Part shown: in pieces, positions 47,791-58,610 of the stretch
Layout: each line of letters begins with the position of its first letter
Numbering within the stretch: the stretch's first letter is position 1
NCBI RefSeq assembly: GCF_028583425.1
Contig: NC_072807.1
Location: forward strand, 33,051,001-33,115,000
Length of the DNA: 64,000 nt
DNA from: Eublepharis macularius
Taxonomy: Eukaryota; Chordata; Lepidosauria; Squamata; Eublepharidae
Direction of reading: 5' to 3'
The notes under the pieces: generated by a model
What the model was told of the DNA's origin: nothing
The model's database searches: none
Seen by the model: the letters and a program-made list of their open reading frames with translations, nothing else
Translations under genes and position numbers: made by a program

Positions 47791-49547
47791 TAGAGGAAGT
47801 ACAAGATAAAAATGTCCTAGATGTAAAGGACTTGAGAGAACACCAGGGCCCTGATCCATCTGTAGTCATGCGCAACTAGTAGTCCTAAACGGAACAAGCA
47901 GCATCAAAAGACAGATCTGGTCAGTTCCCTGGGGTTTGTGGATATGGATACAGATATGCATTCTGGGCAAAGACATGCCTGCTTCTACAGACAGCCTCGC
48001 CTTGTGCACTAATGCAAAATTCACTTACGTACCTGAGCTATGCAGATCTACGTCACATCCGTATTTGAAACCAGTCGGTAACAGATACAGTAATCAGATG
48101 AATTTATTTCCTCTAGGGAAGGTGGCGCATTAAGGACTTGCTAAAATGCTCGCTTGGCAGAAGGGCAGGGAGAGAAGTCTAAAAACCCAGCTTGCCAACT
48201 GGGCATGAGAACCCAGAAGGGTTTTGAACTTGTGATTCTCACAAACACTAACCCTTCACGACGCAGGGCTTTTGAAACTTGGTGACATTTGCACAGCAGA
48301 AGGGAACACAGATGTGAAACGTTCTAGGAATCTGAAAACTCTTGGGCATGTCCAAAGTAACGCTGTGGCTTGTGGCTTGTAGCTTCTTTGTGCCAACTCC
48401 TGGAGCTACTTCAGGTAGAACGCAGGGTAAAGGGTAAATAAAAATAGGCAGAGAACATCCCAGACAGGACGAGATTCAAACCAGCTTCACTTTGGAGGCA
48501 AGGGCAGGTGTCAACTAGCACCTGGGAACTGCAAGAGGCCACTGACAGAGACCACCTTGTGAAACAGCAATTTGGCACTCTCATTTGTGAACCAGAGCAA
48601 AGCAGAAACGGCAGGACAATAACAAGGAAACAAACACCAGCGGAGAGAATTTGGCACTTTCCCGATTTTTACCCTGGTCCTCAGAGCCAACCAGACAAGC
48701 GCCAGGTAAACAAACAGCCAATTAGCACAGGAAATAACACTTGCCGGTCCCTAACCCTGTATCCAAACATCACCCCTGCTGCAAAGGTACCAAGGCTTTT
48801 GACCCAAAAGACCTGCAATTTTCTTGCTGTGTCGAGCAATTAAAACTCTCTTGGGCTCTGATCTTTTCTCTCTCGGTTGCTGTTTCTCTCTCATCCTTTC
48901 TGACAAAATCTGATAAGGAGAAGATGACACCTTGGAAAACCATGCTGGCTAGATCGACCAAGCCATCTCTCTACTAGGCCAGCCAAACGCCACTCTATGC
49001 CACCAAATGGAAGCAATTTGTGTCCAACCATCCTTGGAAATTGCCAAGTTCCCAAAACCGGTGCAATTTGGGTTTGGAATTTGAATGCTGGCTAAGCTCA
49101 CAGTGGCTTTGAGTGAAAAGCATCCGACTTTCCAACCACGGAGTTTCATGAAATGAAAGCAGTGAGGTGCTAGGCTATAGAGGCGATGGATCTGAATGGC
49201 TACCATTTGTTTAGATCCCCGTAATTCCAAAGGGATAGCGGCATTAATCTTTCGCATCCAAATTCAAAGAAAAGTCCAGGGGGCAGCTGCGCAACTGCCA
49301 AAGTTTATTCCAGCACCTGTGAGCCACTTCCTCAGATGCACAAAGAGAAAAATTTTATACAGTGGTTTTTATAAGGAAGTTCACAGTAAACGGAGGGGGG
49401 AGAAGATTGGGAGTGTAGCAGAGAAAGACCTGCTGTAAATCATTCAGGCGCCAAGTCTGCGTGGAAATGGCTAGAACTGATGTAGCCATTAGACAGAATG
49501 AACAAGAAGAGAGATCAGAGGTCCCAGCCTCTTTTGGGGGGGGGGGG

Positions 49548-49775
49548 TGTCAAAAGGAGTCTGGTGACACCTTAAAAACCCTTTTATTTAGCATAAACTT
49601 TCATGGACACTTTGTGGGGTGCATGAAGTGGACCACCAGTTGGTAGACCTATATATACAAACAGCACATGAAGATCTACTTGATGCATTTGGCAATGCGA
49701 GCTCTTGTCCACTAAAGCTGATGCGAGAATAAAAACTTGTTTAAGGTGCCACAAGTCCTTTCTCTTTGCTGTGAC
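49548..49775. mobile_element. Old inverted pair of Penelope tails
   Basis: A diverged minus-strand tail at about 49552-49632 (ggtgtcaccagactcc, actttcatggac) is followed by a plus-strand tail at about 49680-49775 (ctgatgcgagaataaa, aaggtgccacaagtcc). The arrangement matches the younger inverted pairs, but the ribozyme core is lost and TSDs are not visible. Confidence 0.5.
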
Positions 49776-50414
49776 AGAGGAACACATTTTCTCCTTTGGA
49801 ATCAGTTTAAAAACAGTCGCCTTCCAATTCTTACTACTATGGGTTAGAACCTTCTTCTGGCCAGACTTCAGCAACGTTCTAAGGGGTTAACGGCTGATGA
49901 AACAGTAAGAGATGGTTGCTTTGCCTTCAGGGAAGACCTGAGCTGGCAATTCTTTGGGGAGAACAACCCAGAATCCCCCAAGGGCGGGTGACTGGCACAG
50001 CACACTGGCTCTAATTGCCACCTGCCCTGGCTAGGCAGCCTCCGTGTGCCTGTAATTAATCACCCCGCAGGACTGGGGCTTCAAATATAGCTCCTCGAAC
50101 AAACTGGAGATTTTTAGAAACTCAGTAACGAGTTCGAGAATCCACTCTTCAATGTGAAGCTTCTTTCAAACCAACAAACCTTTCATGCGCAACCCCCTGA
50201 GGTGGTGCAGTCCTATCATTAGAGGGCTGTACCACATCAGAAACACAGAGATTTGGAGTGTCTATCTATTAGATGTTTATCTCATCCTTCCTTTAAGGAA
50301 CTCAGGGAACTATACATGGTTCTTCCTCTATTTTATCCTCCGAATAACCCTATGAGGCAGGTTAGGCTGAGAGAGCAAGAGAGGGAGAGTCTCTGCTAAC
50401 TAAGGATATACTTC

Positions 50415-50525
50415 ATGCATTCAGTGAGGTGGGCTCTGACCAATGAAAGCTGGTAGCACAATACACCTGCCAGTCTTTAAGGTGCCATAAAGCTTCTATG
50501 TTTAAGGCAAGTAGCTGTGTTGGTC
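50415..50525 (+). mobile_element. Decayed Penelope-type tail
   Basis: Plus-strand tggctctgaccaatgaaagc-like core remnant, then ctttaaggtgccataaagct and gtagctgtgttggtc. No intact ribozyme motif remains. Confidence 0.4.
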
Positions 50526-50718
50526 AAAGAGCAAGATCTGGGTCGAAGCTGGAAAGTTAAGAAGAGTTCTGCTAGATCAGACCCAAAGGTGCCACCGAGC
50601 TGTGCCCTCTATTTTAAACATGGACTAATGAGGTACATCCAGGAAGGGTACAAAGCCAACAGACCTCCCCTTTGTGTTCCTAGCTGCCAGCATTCAGGGG
50701 CACAGCGCCTCTGAACAG

Positions 50719-50934
50719 AGAAGAGTCCAGTAGCACCTTTAAGACTAACCGACTTTATTGTAGCACAAGCTTTCAAGAACCACAGCTCTCTTCGTCAGAT
50801 GCATGATGCATCTGACAAAGAGAGCTGTGGTTCTCAAAAGCTTATGTTACAATAAAGTCGGTTAGACTTAAAGGTGCTACTGGACTCTTTACTATTTTGC
50901 AAGTACAGACTAATACAACTAACTCTTCTGGATT
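50719..50934. mobile_element. Inverted pair of Penelope ribozyme units with 9 bp TSD
   Basis: A 216 bp insertion framed by TCTGAACAG (50710-50718 and 50935-50943). Its two family-1 units are head to head, meeting at gatgcat joined to gatgcatc just upstream of the ribozyme core. The left core (50761-50798) has lost the CG before GAAA, and the right core (50812-50849) reads CTGACAA and CAAAA. These are CpG-to-TpG/CpA changes that destroy conserved bases. Confidence 0.85.
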
Positions 50935-51304
50935 TCTGAACAGGGAAATTCCATTTAGCTAAGAGGAGTTCGCATTTCTACCCTCCATGAATCCACCCAG
51001 TCCCCCACCCCTCTGTGAAGTCATCTAAGCTAGTGGCTGGCACTGCAGTCTAGTAGCAGTGAATCCTACAATTAAGCAGTGTGCACAAGCAGCGCTTCCT
51101 TTTGTCTGTCCTGAATTACCGCTGCTCACCACGTTTAGAAGGCATTCACAGAAGCCGCTCTGTAGCTTCCAGGGCACCCCAAAAACGTTCACAGCTTCTC
51201 TTCCTCCTCCAAATTCCTCTTTGGGCTTGGTGAAATTTACCAACTGGATGAAATTTACCCAACTCTTCGGCCCTGGTGAAATTTACAAACAGGAGTGTCT
51301 TCCT

Positions 51305-51424
51305 GATCAAAACTCGTTTTGTAACTATTTGCCAGAATGCTCCAGGTGGGAGGGTTTCCAGATGCAATTCACTTCCAGTGATGAGAATGGATCCAACCAC
51401 CTTTTCATAACAGCGGGAGCGGGC
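51305..51424 (+). repeat. Repeat pair, copy 1
   Basis: gatcaaaactcgttttgtaa, then gggtttccagatgcaattca and ccttttcataacagc are repeated 3.1 kb to the right at 54407-54524. The family is not recognised. Confidence 0.7.
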
Positions 51425-52015
51425 ACGTTTCCTTGGAATTCAGCTGAGCTCGAGAGGGATTTTACACGCAAGCATGCACAGAATCACAGCCTGAAGAGTC
51501 TCGATTCCTCTTATATCTTCCTTTCCTACCACTGGGTCCTACTTTCAAACCTATGCCCCTATTATCGTACTTCCCGCTTTCGACCACAAGCGTCCCGAAC
51601 CCGGAGTCTCTGTTCTGCTGCAGCTTCTAAGAATAGGGTCACCAAATTTCAGACAGGATGTGTCTTAATTGATGCATGATGTTGGCACAATCCACAGTCT
51701 CATCCTCCAATGAGTAATTTTGCCTCAAAAAGCAGCCAGTAAGGGGTGGGGCGGGGGATTTGTTTCAGGACAGCACGGCTGGGGAGGAGCAGGTTAACTT
51801 TTCCCTCTCATATGATTTCCCCTGTTAAAACTGCTCTCAATCTGTTTTTAACCCTTGTAGGGGGGGAGGAAATGTCAGGTTTTACCTGTATTGTACTACT
51901 TTTTCCCCTAAAAAGAAGGGGGAGTTTCCATCGGTAATATGCCCCCCTTCCATGCCATGACCCCATCCATATCACAAAGCACTCACTGTCCTACCAGAAC
52001 CACTCACCAGGTGGC

Positions 52016-52431
52016 TAAACTAAAGTTGGTTCCCAGTTCCCAGTTCCTTATTCGCAGTTCCTAGTTCCTTATTCACAGAGCAAAACACAAATATTGGGGG
52101 AATTTTATTTGGGGGTAGGGGACATTCCCTAGAGTGCTGAACTGTATGATCTGGGGTGATCCAAAGATTTGGGGGGGGTGCAGCTATCCCCCTTTCTGCT
52201 TATTGGTTTGTTCTGAGGGCATCCTACTTTGAAGCTGTTAAGAACCAGACTTTGTAGGAAGACCCAGTATACATCCACTTAGAGGACTGTGGATATGGAG
52301 ATGTATATGTGCTCCTACAGTCTTTATTCTGGGGTACAGAGCTTTTCAATATCCCCCAATATTTGTGTTTTGCTCTGCGAATAAGGAACTAGGAACTGCA
52401 AATTGGGAACTGGGAACCAATTTAGCTTTGT
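52016..52431. mobile_element. 416 bp foldback element
   Basis: Arms of about 80 bp: aactaaagttggttcccagt with internal cagttcctagttccttattc and gcaaaacacaaatattgggg on the left, and the inverse (ccccaatatttgtgttttgc, gaataaggaactaggaactg, gggaaccaatttagctttg) on the right. The interior is unpaired and has no open frame. Confidence 0.75.
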
Positions 52432-52843
52432 CAGCAGGTAAGAGAAAAGCCTGTCGGAAAATGCCTTAAGTGTTAGGGAATTTTGGATCATCTTGTTCTT
52501 TCTTTATGTCTCCCATCTTTCTATGCTCTGGAATAACTAAAGCGTATCAAACCAACATGCACTCTCACATGCTTTATGTTTATTATTTCATTTTTACTCA
52601 GTTCTTCATGTGCTTAGTCAGTACAAGATAAAGGCCAAATTGAATTTAGCAAGCATATTAATCCTTGAGTGACTATGGGCTCGGATGTTTTCCCTTATTG
52701 CCCTTCTCGCTCAGCCTTGGGTATATCCTCTCTGACATGTCCAGATAGCACTGGATTTTGTTTATAGTATTTGACCCAAAGCAGATATGTACTTAAGATG
52801 CCAATCCATCATATTTGAACATCGTGTAACTCTTATTTGATTG

Positions 52844-53011
52844 GTTGTTGTGGATTTTCCAGGCAGTATATCCGTGGTCTTGGCACTGTAGTTCCTGACG
52901 TTTCGCCAGCAGCTGTGGCTGGCATCTTCAGAGGTGTAGCACCAAAAGACAGAGATCTCTCAGTGTGAGAACCATTGTTCTCCGGCCGTGAAGGCCTTTG
53001 ACAATATATCG
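52844..53011 (-). mobile_element. Solo unit of ribozyme-like family 2, longer copy
   Basis: A 168 bp insertion framed by TATTTGATTG (52834-52843 and 53012-53021). The minus strand contains CTGAAGA, T, a perfect GCCAGC/GCTGGC helix, and GAAACG at 52899-52931, so the hammerhead-like core is kept. It extends further upstream (gagagatctctg, gaaggccttt) than the two other solo copies. Confidence 0.8.
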
Positions 53012-53189
53012 TATTTGATTGTTTATCTATTCACTTGTCTGTTTACACTTCGTGTAATAATTTCTTGTTCTGTAAACAAAATTTACTCGAGTCTTTTCCT
53101 TCTGAAAAGTATAAAAGTGGGTGCTACCAAATTCTGGAATGCACTGCCTTATGCATCAAGTTTATTGAAAAATAAACTTTACTTCTGAG

Positions 53190-53294
53190 GTTGTTGTGGG
53201 TTTTCCGGGCTGTATTGCTGTGATCTTGGCATTGTAGTTCCTGACGTTTCGCCAGCAGCTGTGGCTGGCATCTTCAGAGGTGTAGCACCAAAAG
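53190..53294 (-). mobile_element. Solo unit of ribozyme-like family 2
   Basis: A 105 bp insertion framed by ACTTCTGAG (53181-53189 and 53295-53303). The core at 53245-53277 on the minus strand is intact: CTGAAGA, T, GCCAGC helix II with GCTGGC, and GAAA. It is almost identical to the copy 0.3 kb to the left. Confidence 0.82.
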
Positions 53295-53689
53295 ACTTCT
53301 GAGATCACTAGATCTGAAGTCTTGGCCAATTGCTCAGACGAAGAGGGAACCTCATATTGGCACACTGAGGAATAAAAAAAACTTCTCCAACATAAAGTCT
53401 TGTATGCAATCTGGATCCTGCCCAATTGAGAGGCTAGGAGCCACAGGCAAGGTGGAGCTATTTCAAGATCCAAGAACCTAGGAAAAGTACAATCCACCTT
53501 CCTACGGAAAATATTGGGCCTTCCCATGTGTGTGTCTTATGCGGCCATCTGCCTTGAAACCAATCCAAGACTCCTTGAGACTAAAGCATGGATTAATACT
53601 ATCTAATTTTGGTTACATCAACGTTTTAAGAATAATGAGGATAGCCTCATCTTTTACATGCTGATGGGAGTCTCAGTCATCCATAGGGC

Positions 53690-54302
53690 TTAACAATATA
53701 GGGAAAAAAATTAACTCAATAGGGATTAATATTGAAGATTTGTTTTCCCTCACAGAAAAATCAGCTTATGCACTGATCAGACAAAGACTCCTTGACATTG
53801 AGATTCAGAATCTCAGGAGTCTTGCAATAGGCAGATGTTCACCCCTAGGTTTGGGGTTTTTACCCCATGGGTATAGGGCAGAATATCTCACTTGTTTAGT
53901 GGCCCCACATTACACAGAGCTTACTCGTTAGCTCGGTTTAATGTGCTATCATCTGCGATACTTTATGGGAGATTCCATAAAACGCCATATGCTAACAGGT
54001 TATGCACTTGTGCTCAGCGAGACATAGAAACCCTGGAACATGTTTTTTGTATTGTACTTATTACTGTGATATACGTCCCACACTCATTGACCCGCTGTTG
54101 AGAGAGCAAATTGGAAAATCTGATAAATGTAAAGTTATCTTCCTATTGGCTACTCAGAACCAAAAAGTTATCGAAACTGTAGCTAAATTTTTGTATCTTG
54201 CATCTATGAGGCGAGTTGTGTATTTGTAGGCTGAGTTCTGGTTGCGTCAAGTGTTTTTGTTAACATGGATGTAATGTCAATAAAGGTTGCTGCTGCTGCT
54301 TC
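53690..54302 (+). pseudogene. LINE 3' terminal fragment with zinc-knuckle-like end
   Basis: Frame-disrupted plus-strand coding: LEIQNLRSLAIG, FLPHGYRAEYLTC, ARFNVLSSAILYGRF, RLCTCAQRDIETLEHVF and, after a frameshift, CKVIFLLATQNQKVIETVAKFLYL. The C.C...ETLEH array is characteristic of the LINE C-terminus. It ends with ataaagg and a (gct) run, a likely 3' tail. It may be the same clade as the piece at 34170-34520. Confidence 0.65.
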
Positions 54303-54406
54303 ATACCATTCAGCTGTAAATCACCAAATGTTTGTGAAGTGTTTTGGATCCAAGAACCTGTCAAAATAATTGGGGCTTGGGTTCCAGGGAAAGGTGTGTC
54401 CTCCAG

Positions 54407-54524
54407 ATCAAAGCTGGTTTTGTAACTATTTGCTGGTAAGCTCGTTTGGAGGGTTTCCAGATGCAATTCACTTCCAGTAACTAGAATATATCTAACAACC
54501 TTTTCATAACAGCATCAGTTGGCA
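54407..54524 (+). repeat. Repeat pair, copy 2
   Basis: Roughly 80% identical to 51305-51424, in the same orientation. It follows directly after the LINE fragment ending near 54302. Confidence 0.7.
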
Positions 54525-56579
54525 CTGGCATAATGCTAATTACATGTTTCCAGTGCAAGAGAGAGCCCAGGTCTCAACTGAGTCCGAGGTGAACAGAATT
54601 AAACTTTACTGAATAAGAATGTCATGGGGAGTGGGGTGTGTGTCTCTCTCTTTGAATTCTTTGTTTGAAGAACAGGTCAGCATCACAGCATTCCGGGATA
54701 GCGAAAGGTTCCCCTGCTGGTTTCCGAGGATTGCTATTTTTGGCAGGGCAGGTTTGTGTCCATCTCTCCCCTTGCAAAAAGCTTGCTGCGCTTAGCAATG
54801 TGAGGTGAGGCGAGTCAGGAGAGGGTGCTGAATTATTAGGCACACTACTGCACAACGGATGAGATGACGCATCTAAACTGGGTTAGTTTGGATGTACGTT
54901 CAGCCTGCACCAATTTAAGCAGGAGCGAGTTTGAGCAAAGTGGACGGTACCAAAAAGAGCCTTGGGAATTATAACCAACACAAGAGAACTTGTGGGGCTG
55001 AAGCATAAAATAAGAGGACGTTTGATGGCTCTCTGTTGTCACAGTCGAGAGGGCATGCTGTACGAGGTTTGTTCATTATTGTAGCTTTGCCTTTGTTTGA
55101 TCAGGTTTCCCTTCTAGGACTTAAAAAACCAGCTATATAGTGCTATCCTATTGTGCTAGGGGTATGAGCAGATAGGAGTTATTCTCTGGGTATTTGGATT
55201 GTAATTTTTTAACATTCTTTGTTATCTTTTGTACTTGAAGTTAGTATTTTAATAAATATGACTGGGGGGAAATCTGCATAGCCAGAGAAACAAAGACACC
55301 TGCTCTTCCTGGAATTTCCTTCTTCCCAGAGCAAGGTGGGATGAAGTAAGGGGAGCAGGGAGTTGTTGTGATAATATAGATTAAAACACGTTATACTAAT
55401 CAATACTAAGCTAATATGTAGTAACGGCTTGTATCCTAGGCGAACTTTTAAACTTTTCATGAACTGTCTGTGCATTTTTCTTAGAGTATTAGGTAACTAA
55501 AACAGGTGTGCTTTAATCTTTTGACAGCTAATTAAAAATAGTGGACTCCATCTAGATTAATGTTTCTTTATCAGAGACTGGACCAACAGTGATCTAGTAT
55601 CTTAACTCTTCCTGTCATTTCTCACAGATTTACGGCTTTGTTTTTGCAAGTCAGCTGTAACGTCATTTTTGGCTAATTAGAAGGATATACAATAGAAATT
55701 ATGAATATCCAACAAAGCATTAAACCAATCATAGTTTGCTTTATGCTATTACGTGAAAAGATCTTAGATATTTGCATATGATAACCTATAAAACATGCTA
55801 ATCTAGATAATGAGTTAGAGTTCTGATTGGAAGAGATCTCATGAAGATTAGGTGAGATTCTTATCTTTGCAATGTAGGCTATGAAAATCAATACATTTCA
55901 TAAGAACTCGGATTATTTTAAACTTAAGAGTTAGTTAGGAAATGTTAGCAAATTTAATTCTGATTGCCTTTCTGTGTTCTATTTTTGTAGGACTTATATT
56001 AATAATCATATTTTTAACTACTTGCTTCATTAAAAAATAGTGTATTTTCAATAAAAGAAATAAACTCTAACAGGTGTCTGAGTACTATGATTAGAAGCGG
56101 CAAAGCAATAAAGATCCTTTTACAAATAAATGTACTGATAAGCAAATGGTTCAAAGAACAATTTTGCTTGTCAGGTCTTGAACTAATTGCTGAACACTAT
56201 CCAAAGGAAAAGATAAATCTTTCCTTTGGAGTAGTGGAAGCTTAGCTAAGACACAGGCAAAAGAGCCTGTTACAGAGTAGGACCCACCCACCTCACAGGA
56301 CTGAAACGCCATTCCAACCGCCAAGGTCTTGCTTGGCAAGAAGTTGAAGCAAGACTCCTTGGCTTTCAGGATCTTATTCCTCTGTGGGACTCTACCCCGC
56401 TGTCCATTTCAGGAGTCCCGAACGCTCCACCCCCCGCCAAGCACCACTTCAGCACAGAATGAGTAACAGTGCCTTCAGAGTTCAAAGGGCTTCAATGCGT
56501 ATTATCTCACTAGCCCTCCTGCAATAGCCTGGCAAAGTAGGCCAGAGGTATTTTCCCCTAATCCCACGCTGCTCACTGG
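54525..56579. other. Intergenic, AT-rich, no gene seen
   Basis: Unassigned AT-rich sequence containing the hydrophobic short frame at 55942. It may be an old LTR or LINE body, but I see no diagnostic motif. Confidence 0.45.
55942..56040 (+). other. Hydrophobic 32-codon open frame, function unknown
   Basis: The frame encodes a start, about 25 strongly hydrophobic residues (LILIAFLCSIFVGLILIIIF) and a CFIKK end before TAG, followed at once by aataaa motifs. It resembles a membrane anchor with a dilysine end, such as a micropeptide or the last piece of a retroviral-type envelope anchor. The region is AT-rich, so chance is the most likely explanation. Confidence 0.12.
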
Positions 56580-56778
56580 AAAAGTCAATCAAGCTAGGAA
56601 AAGCTGAAGGCCGTAGGAAAAGAGGCAGACCCGAAACGAGATGGCTGGACTCAAGAAAGGAAGCCACGTCCTCCTGTTTGCAAGGTTTGTTAATAATAGG
56701 ACATTTTGGAGGTATTTCATTCATAGGGTCACCGGAAGTCGGAAGCGACTTCAAAGCACATCACACAAACACACAACT
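56580..56778 (+). pseudogene. Bov-B/RTE LINE 3' end
   Basis: aaaagaggcagacccgaaac and gagatggctggactc encode GRPETRWLDS, the conserved Bov-B C-terminus. Then gacattttggaggtatttca, atagggtcaccggaagtcgg and aagcgacttc match the Bov-B 3' tail. A CA-rich tail follows. It is 5'-truncated. Confidence 0.8.
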
Positions 56779-57319
56779 TCATGCTGCAGCTGGGAGCCCC
56801 GGCTGAGAGACAGCAGCTTGCCTAAGGACACTCAGAGAGTTCGTGGCAGAGGAGAGATCTGAAACTGTACCCTCTGAGATGGCTTAGCTGCCACGCTGCC
56901 CTGGACTGGGAGGCTTCTGGCCTGAAGCACCAGCTTTCCAGCCTCATACAAGTTGGTGCCGCACTTCCATGAAGACATCAAGACAGACAAGTTCAGAGAG
57001 CGTTTTGTTTGTAAGGACTGATAAGGCTCCGGCCTGTCCCTGAGTCGCTCAGCAGTCCAAAGGCTGCCCTGAGCATGACGGGGACATTATGTCCTAGACA
57101 GGCCATCTGTTTGCACGGACCCATTTAGCAAAGGGGAAAACATGCTTGGGGATGTGTCAGCAACTTTGGCCGTGTTTATGAGATGAGCCGCTGACCTGCC
57201 CTGACAGGATGGACCTAGATCCCCCCCACACACAAAGCCATCCACGGAAGGCACAGCTCTCTTTCCCAATTCCTGTGTAACAAGCTGTTAATTTTCAAAC
57301 TCCAAGAGCGTTCGAAAGA

Positions 57320-58332
57320 TTTATTTTTCAGGAAAGAGTTCCCAGTTTCCCCCCCCCCCCCGCCTTTCTTGACTTGCCAAGCCAAAAACTGCCATTTATA
57401 GGCAGCTGAGACCCGAGAAGACCTTTTCCTTCCCTGATTCTGTTTGGCTTTCTCTCGGACATCAATACCAGCAGACAACAAAAGAGTGAAAGGTGAAGAA
57501 CTGGGGGAAACTGCAAACAGAGCCTGGTCCAAACCTCTGTGCAAAGCTCGGAGCGGAACATTCGCTGTTGACCCTACTTGTGCTACATTCTCCCTCGCTG
57601 GCAATCCACGCCCCCCCCCCCCCCAATAACTATTGTCACAGCCAAAACATGGGCTGCGCTGGTTGGCTGCACCAAAGAATCATACTCCACTGCTCCAAAC
57701 ACCCTTTCCCTGTTGTGCCCCTTCTGGCTGGCACCTGGGTGGCTGTAGCTGGGTCATGGGAGGGGATCGTGGGTGAAAATCATGCCCAATGTCTCCTCCC
57801 ACATGCGGCCCTCTGAGGAGCCCCATGCGTCACCAACCTGTCTGTCTCCTTTCCCTGCCGCATCCAGTGCCTCCGGAGTTCTTGCTGCCTTGCCCCCCCT
57901 TCTTTTAGTGTGTATGGCCATGTGAGTATCCTCCTAAGGAAATATGCAGAGCAAGACTACAGTCCTGGTGGCCCCAAAGAAAAACGTGCAGTGAAGAAGC
58001 AGAGACGTTGCACATCTGATGTGCCGCTTGAGGGACAGAACTCTAAGGTATAAACTCCTGCCTTCCCAAACCCACAGACAGTTACATCATTCTCTTCTCT
58101 ATCTCACATAAAAGATTCATAAACAACTCCCAGCTTCTGTCTCCAGGACGGAACAAGTGTTGCACAATCAGGGAGCAACCCTTATCAAAATACTACATTC
58201 TTGGCTTTGGGAGACCCCCGAATTTGCTCCAGTCTGAACAGTTTCGAAGACTGGATCCAGCTCTGTCCATGTCGTTTTCATAGCCCAACAACTGTTTGGA
58301 AGGAGAAGAAAATGCAATCCGTTCCAGGAGGG
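57320..58332 (-). other. PPCDC: Probable PPCDC 3' untranslated region and distal flank
   Basis: No gene is seen here. Reading downstream of the PPCDC stop, the first canonical AATAAA I find on the minus strand is at 57320-57325, which would give a 3' UTR of about 1 kb. A C/G homopolymer lies near 57611-57624. The end point is a guess without transcript data. Confidence 0.3.
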
Positions 58333-58418
58333 TCAGCTCTGCACCGGTACACCCCACTCCAACAGGATCGCCTTCACTTTCCCCACAATGGTTGGCACTT
58401 CGGCCATGGCGCCACGAC
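58333..58418 (-). CDS. PPCDC: PPCDC terminal coding exon (86 nt, with stop)
   Basis: After an acceptor ending cgttcag, the exon completes the split glycine codon and reads RGAMAEVPTIVGKVKAILLE, then WGVPVQS and TGA. GAMAE is invariant in the family; the last dozen residues vary between species. The intron before it (968 bp) contains a long TTTC tract and a decayed Penelope-type tail. Confidence 0.95.
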
Positions 58419-58512
58419 CTGAACGGCAAGAACATAAGCAGGTGAAACCCCAGCTGTCCAGTGAGAACAGGCTATCCTCACCTCCAATGCCAAACTTCTT
58501 CCCACAAGGGGC

Positions 58513-58610
<98 letters not shown>

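Larger units (their letters stand above)
46150..51300. other. Intergenic, listed repeats only
   Basis: Includes a TA-rich patch (46580-46690), a LINE-like AT-rich piece (47221-47460), a SINE, and two stretches (48480-48760, 49940-50100) that look unique. The other frames have no domain. Confidence 0.5.
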
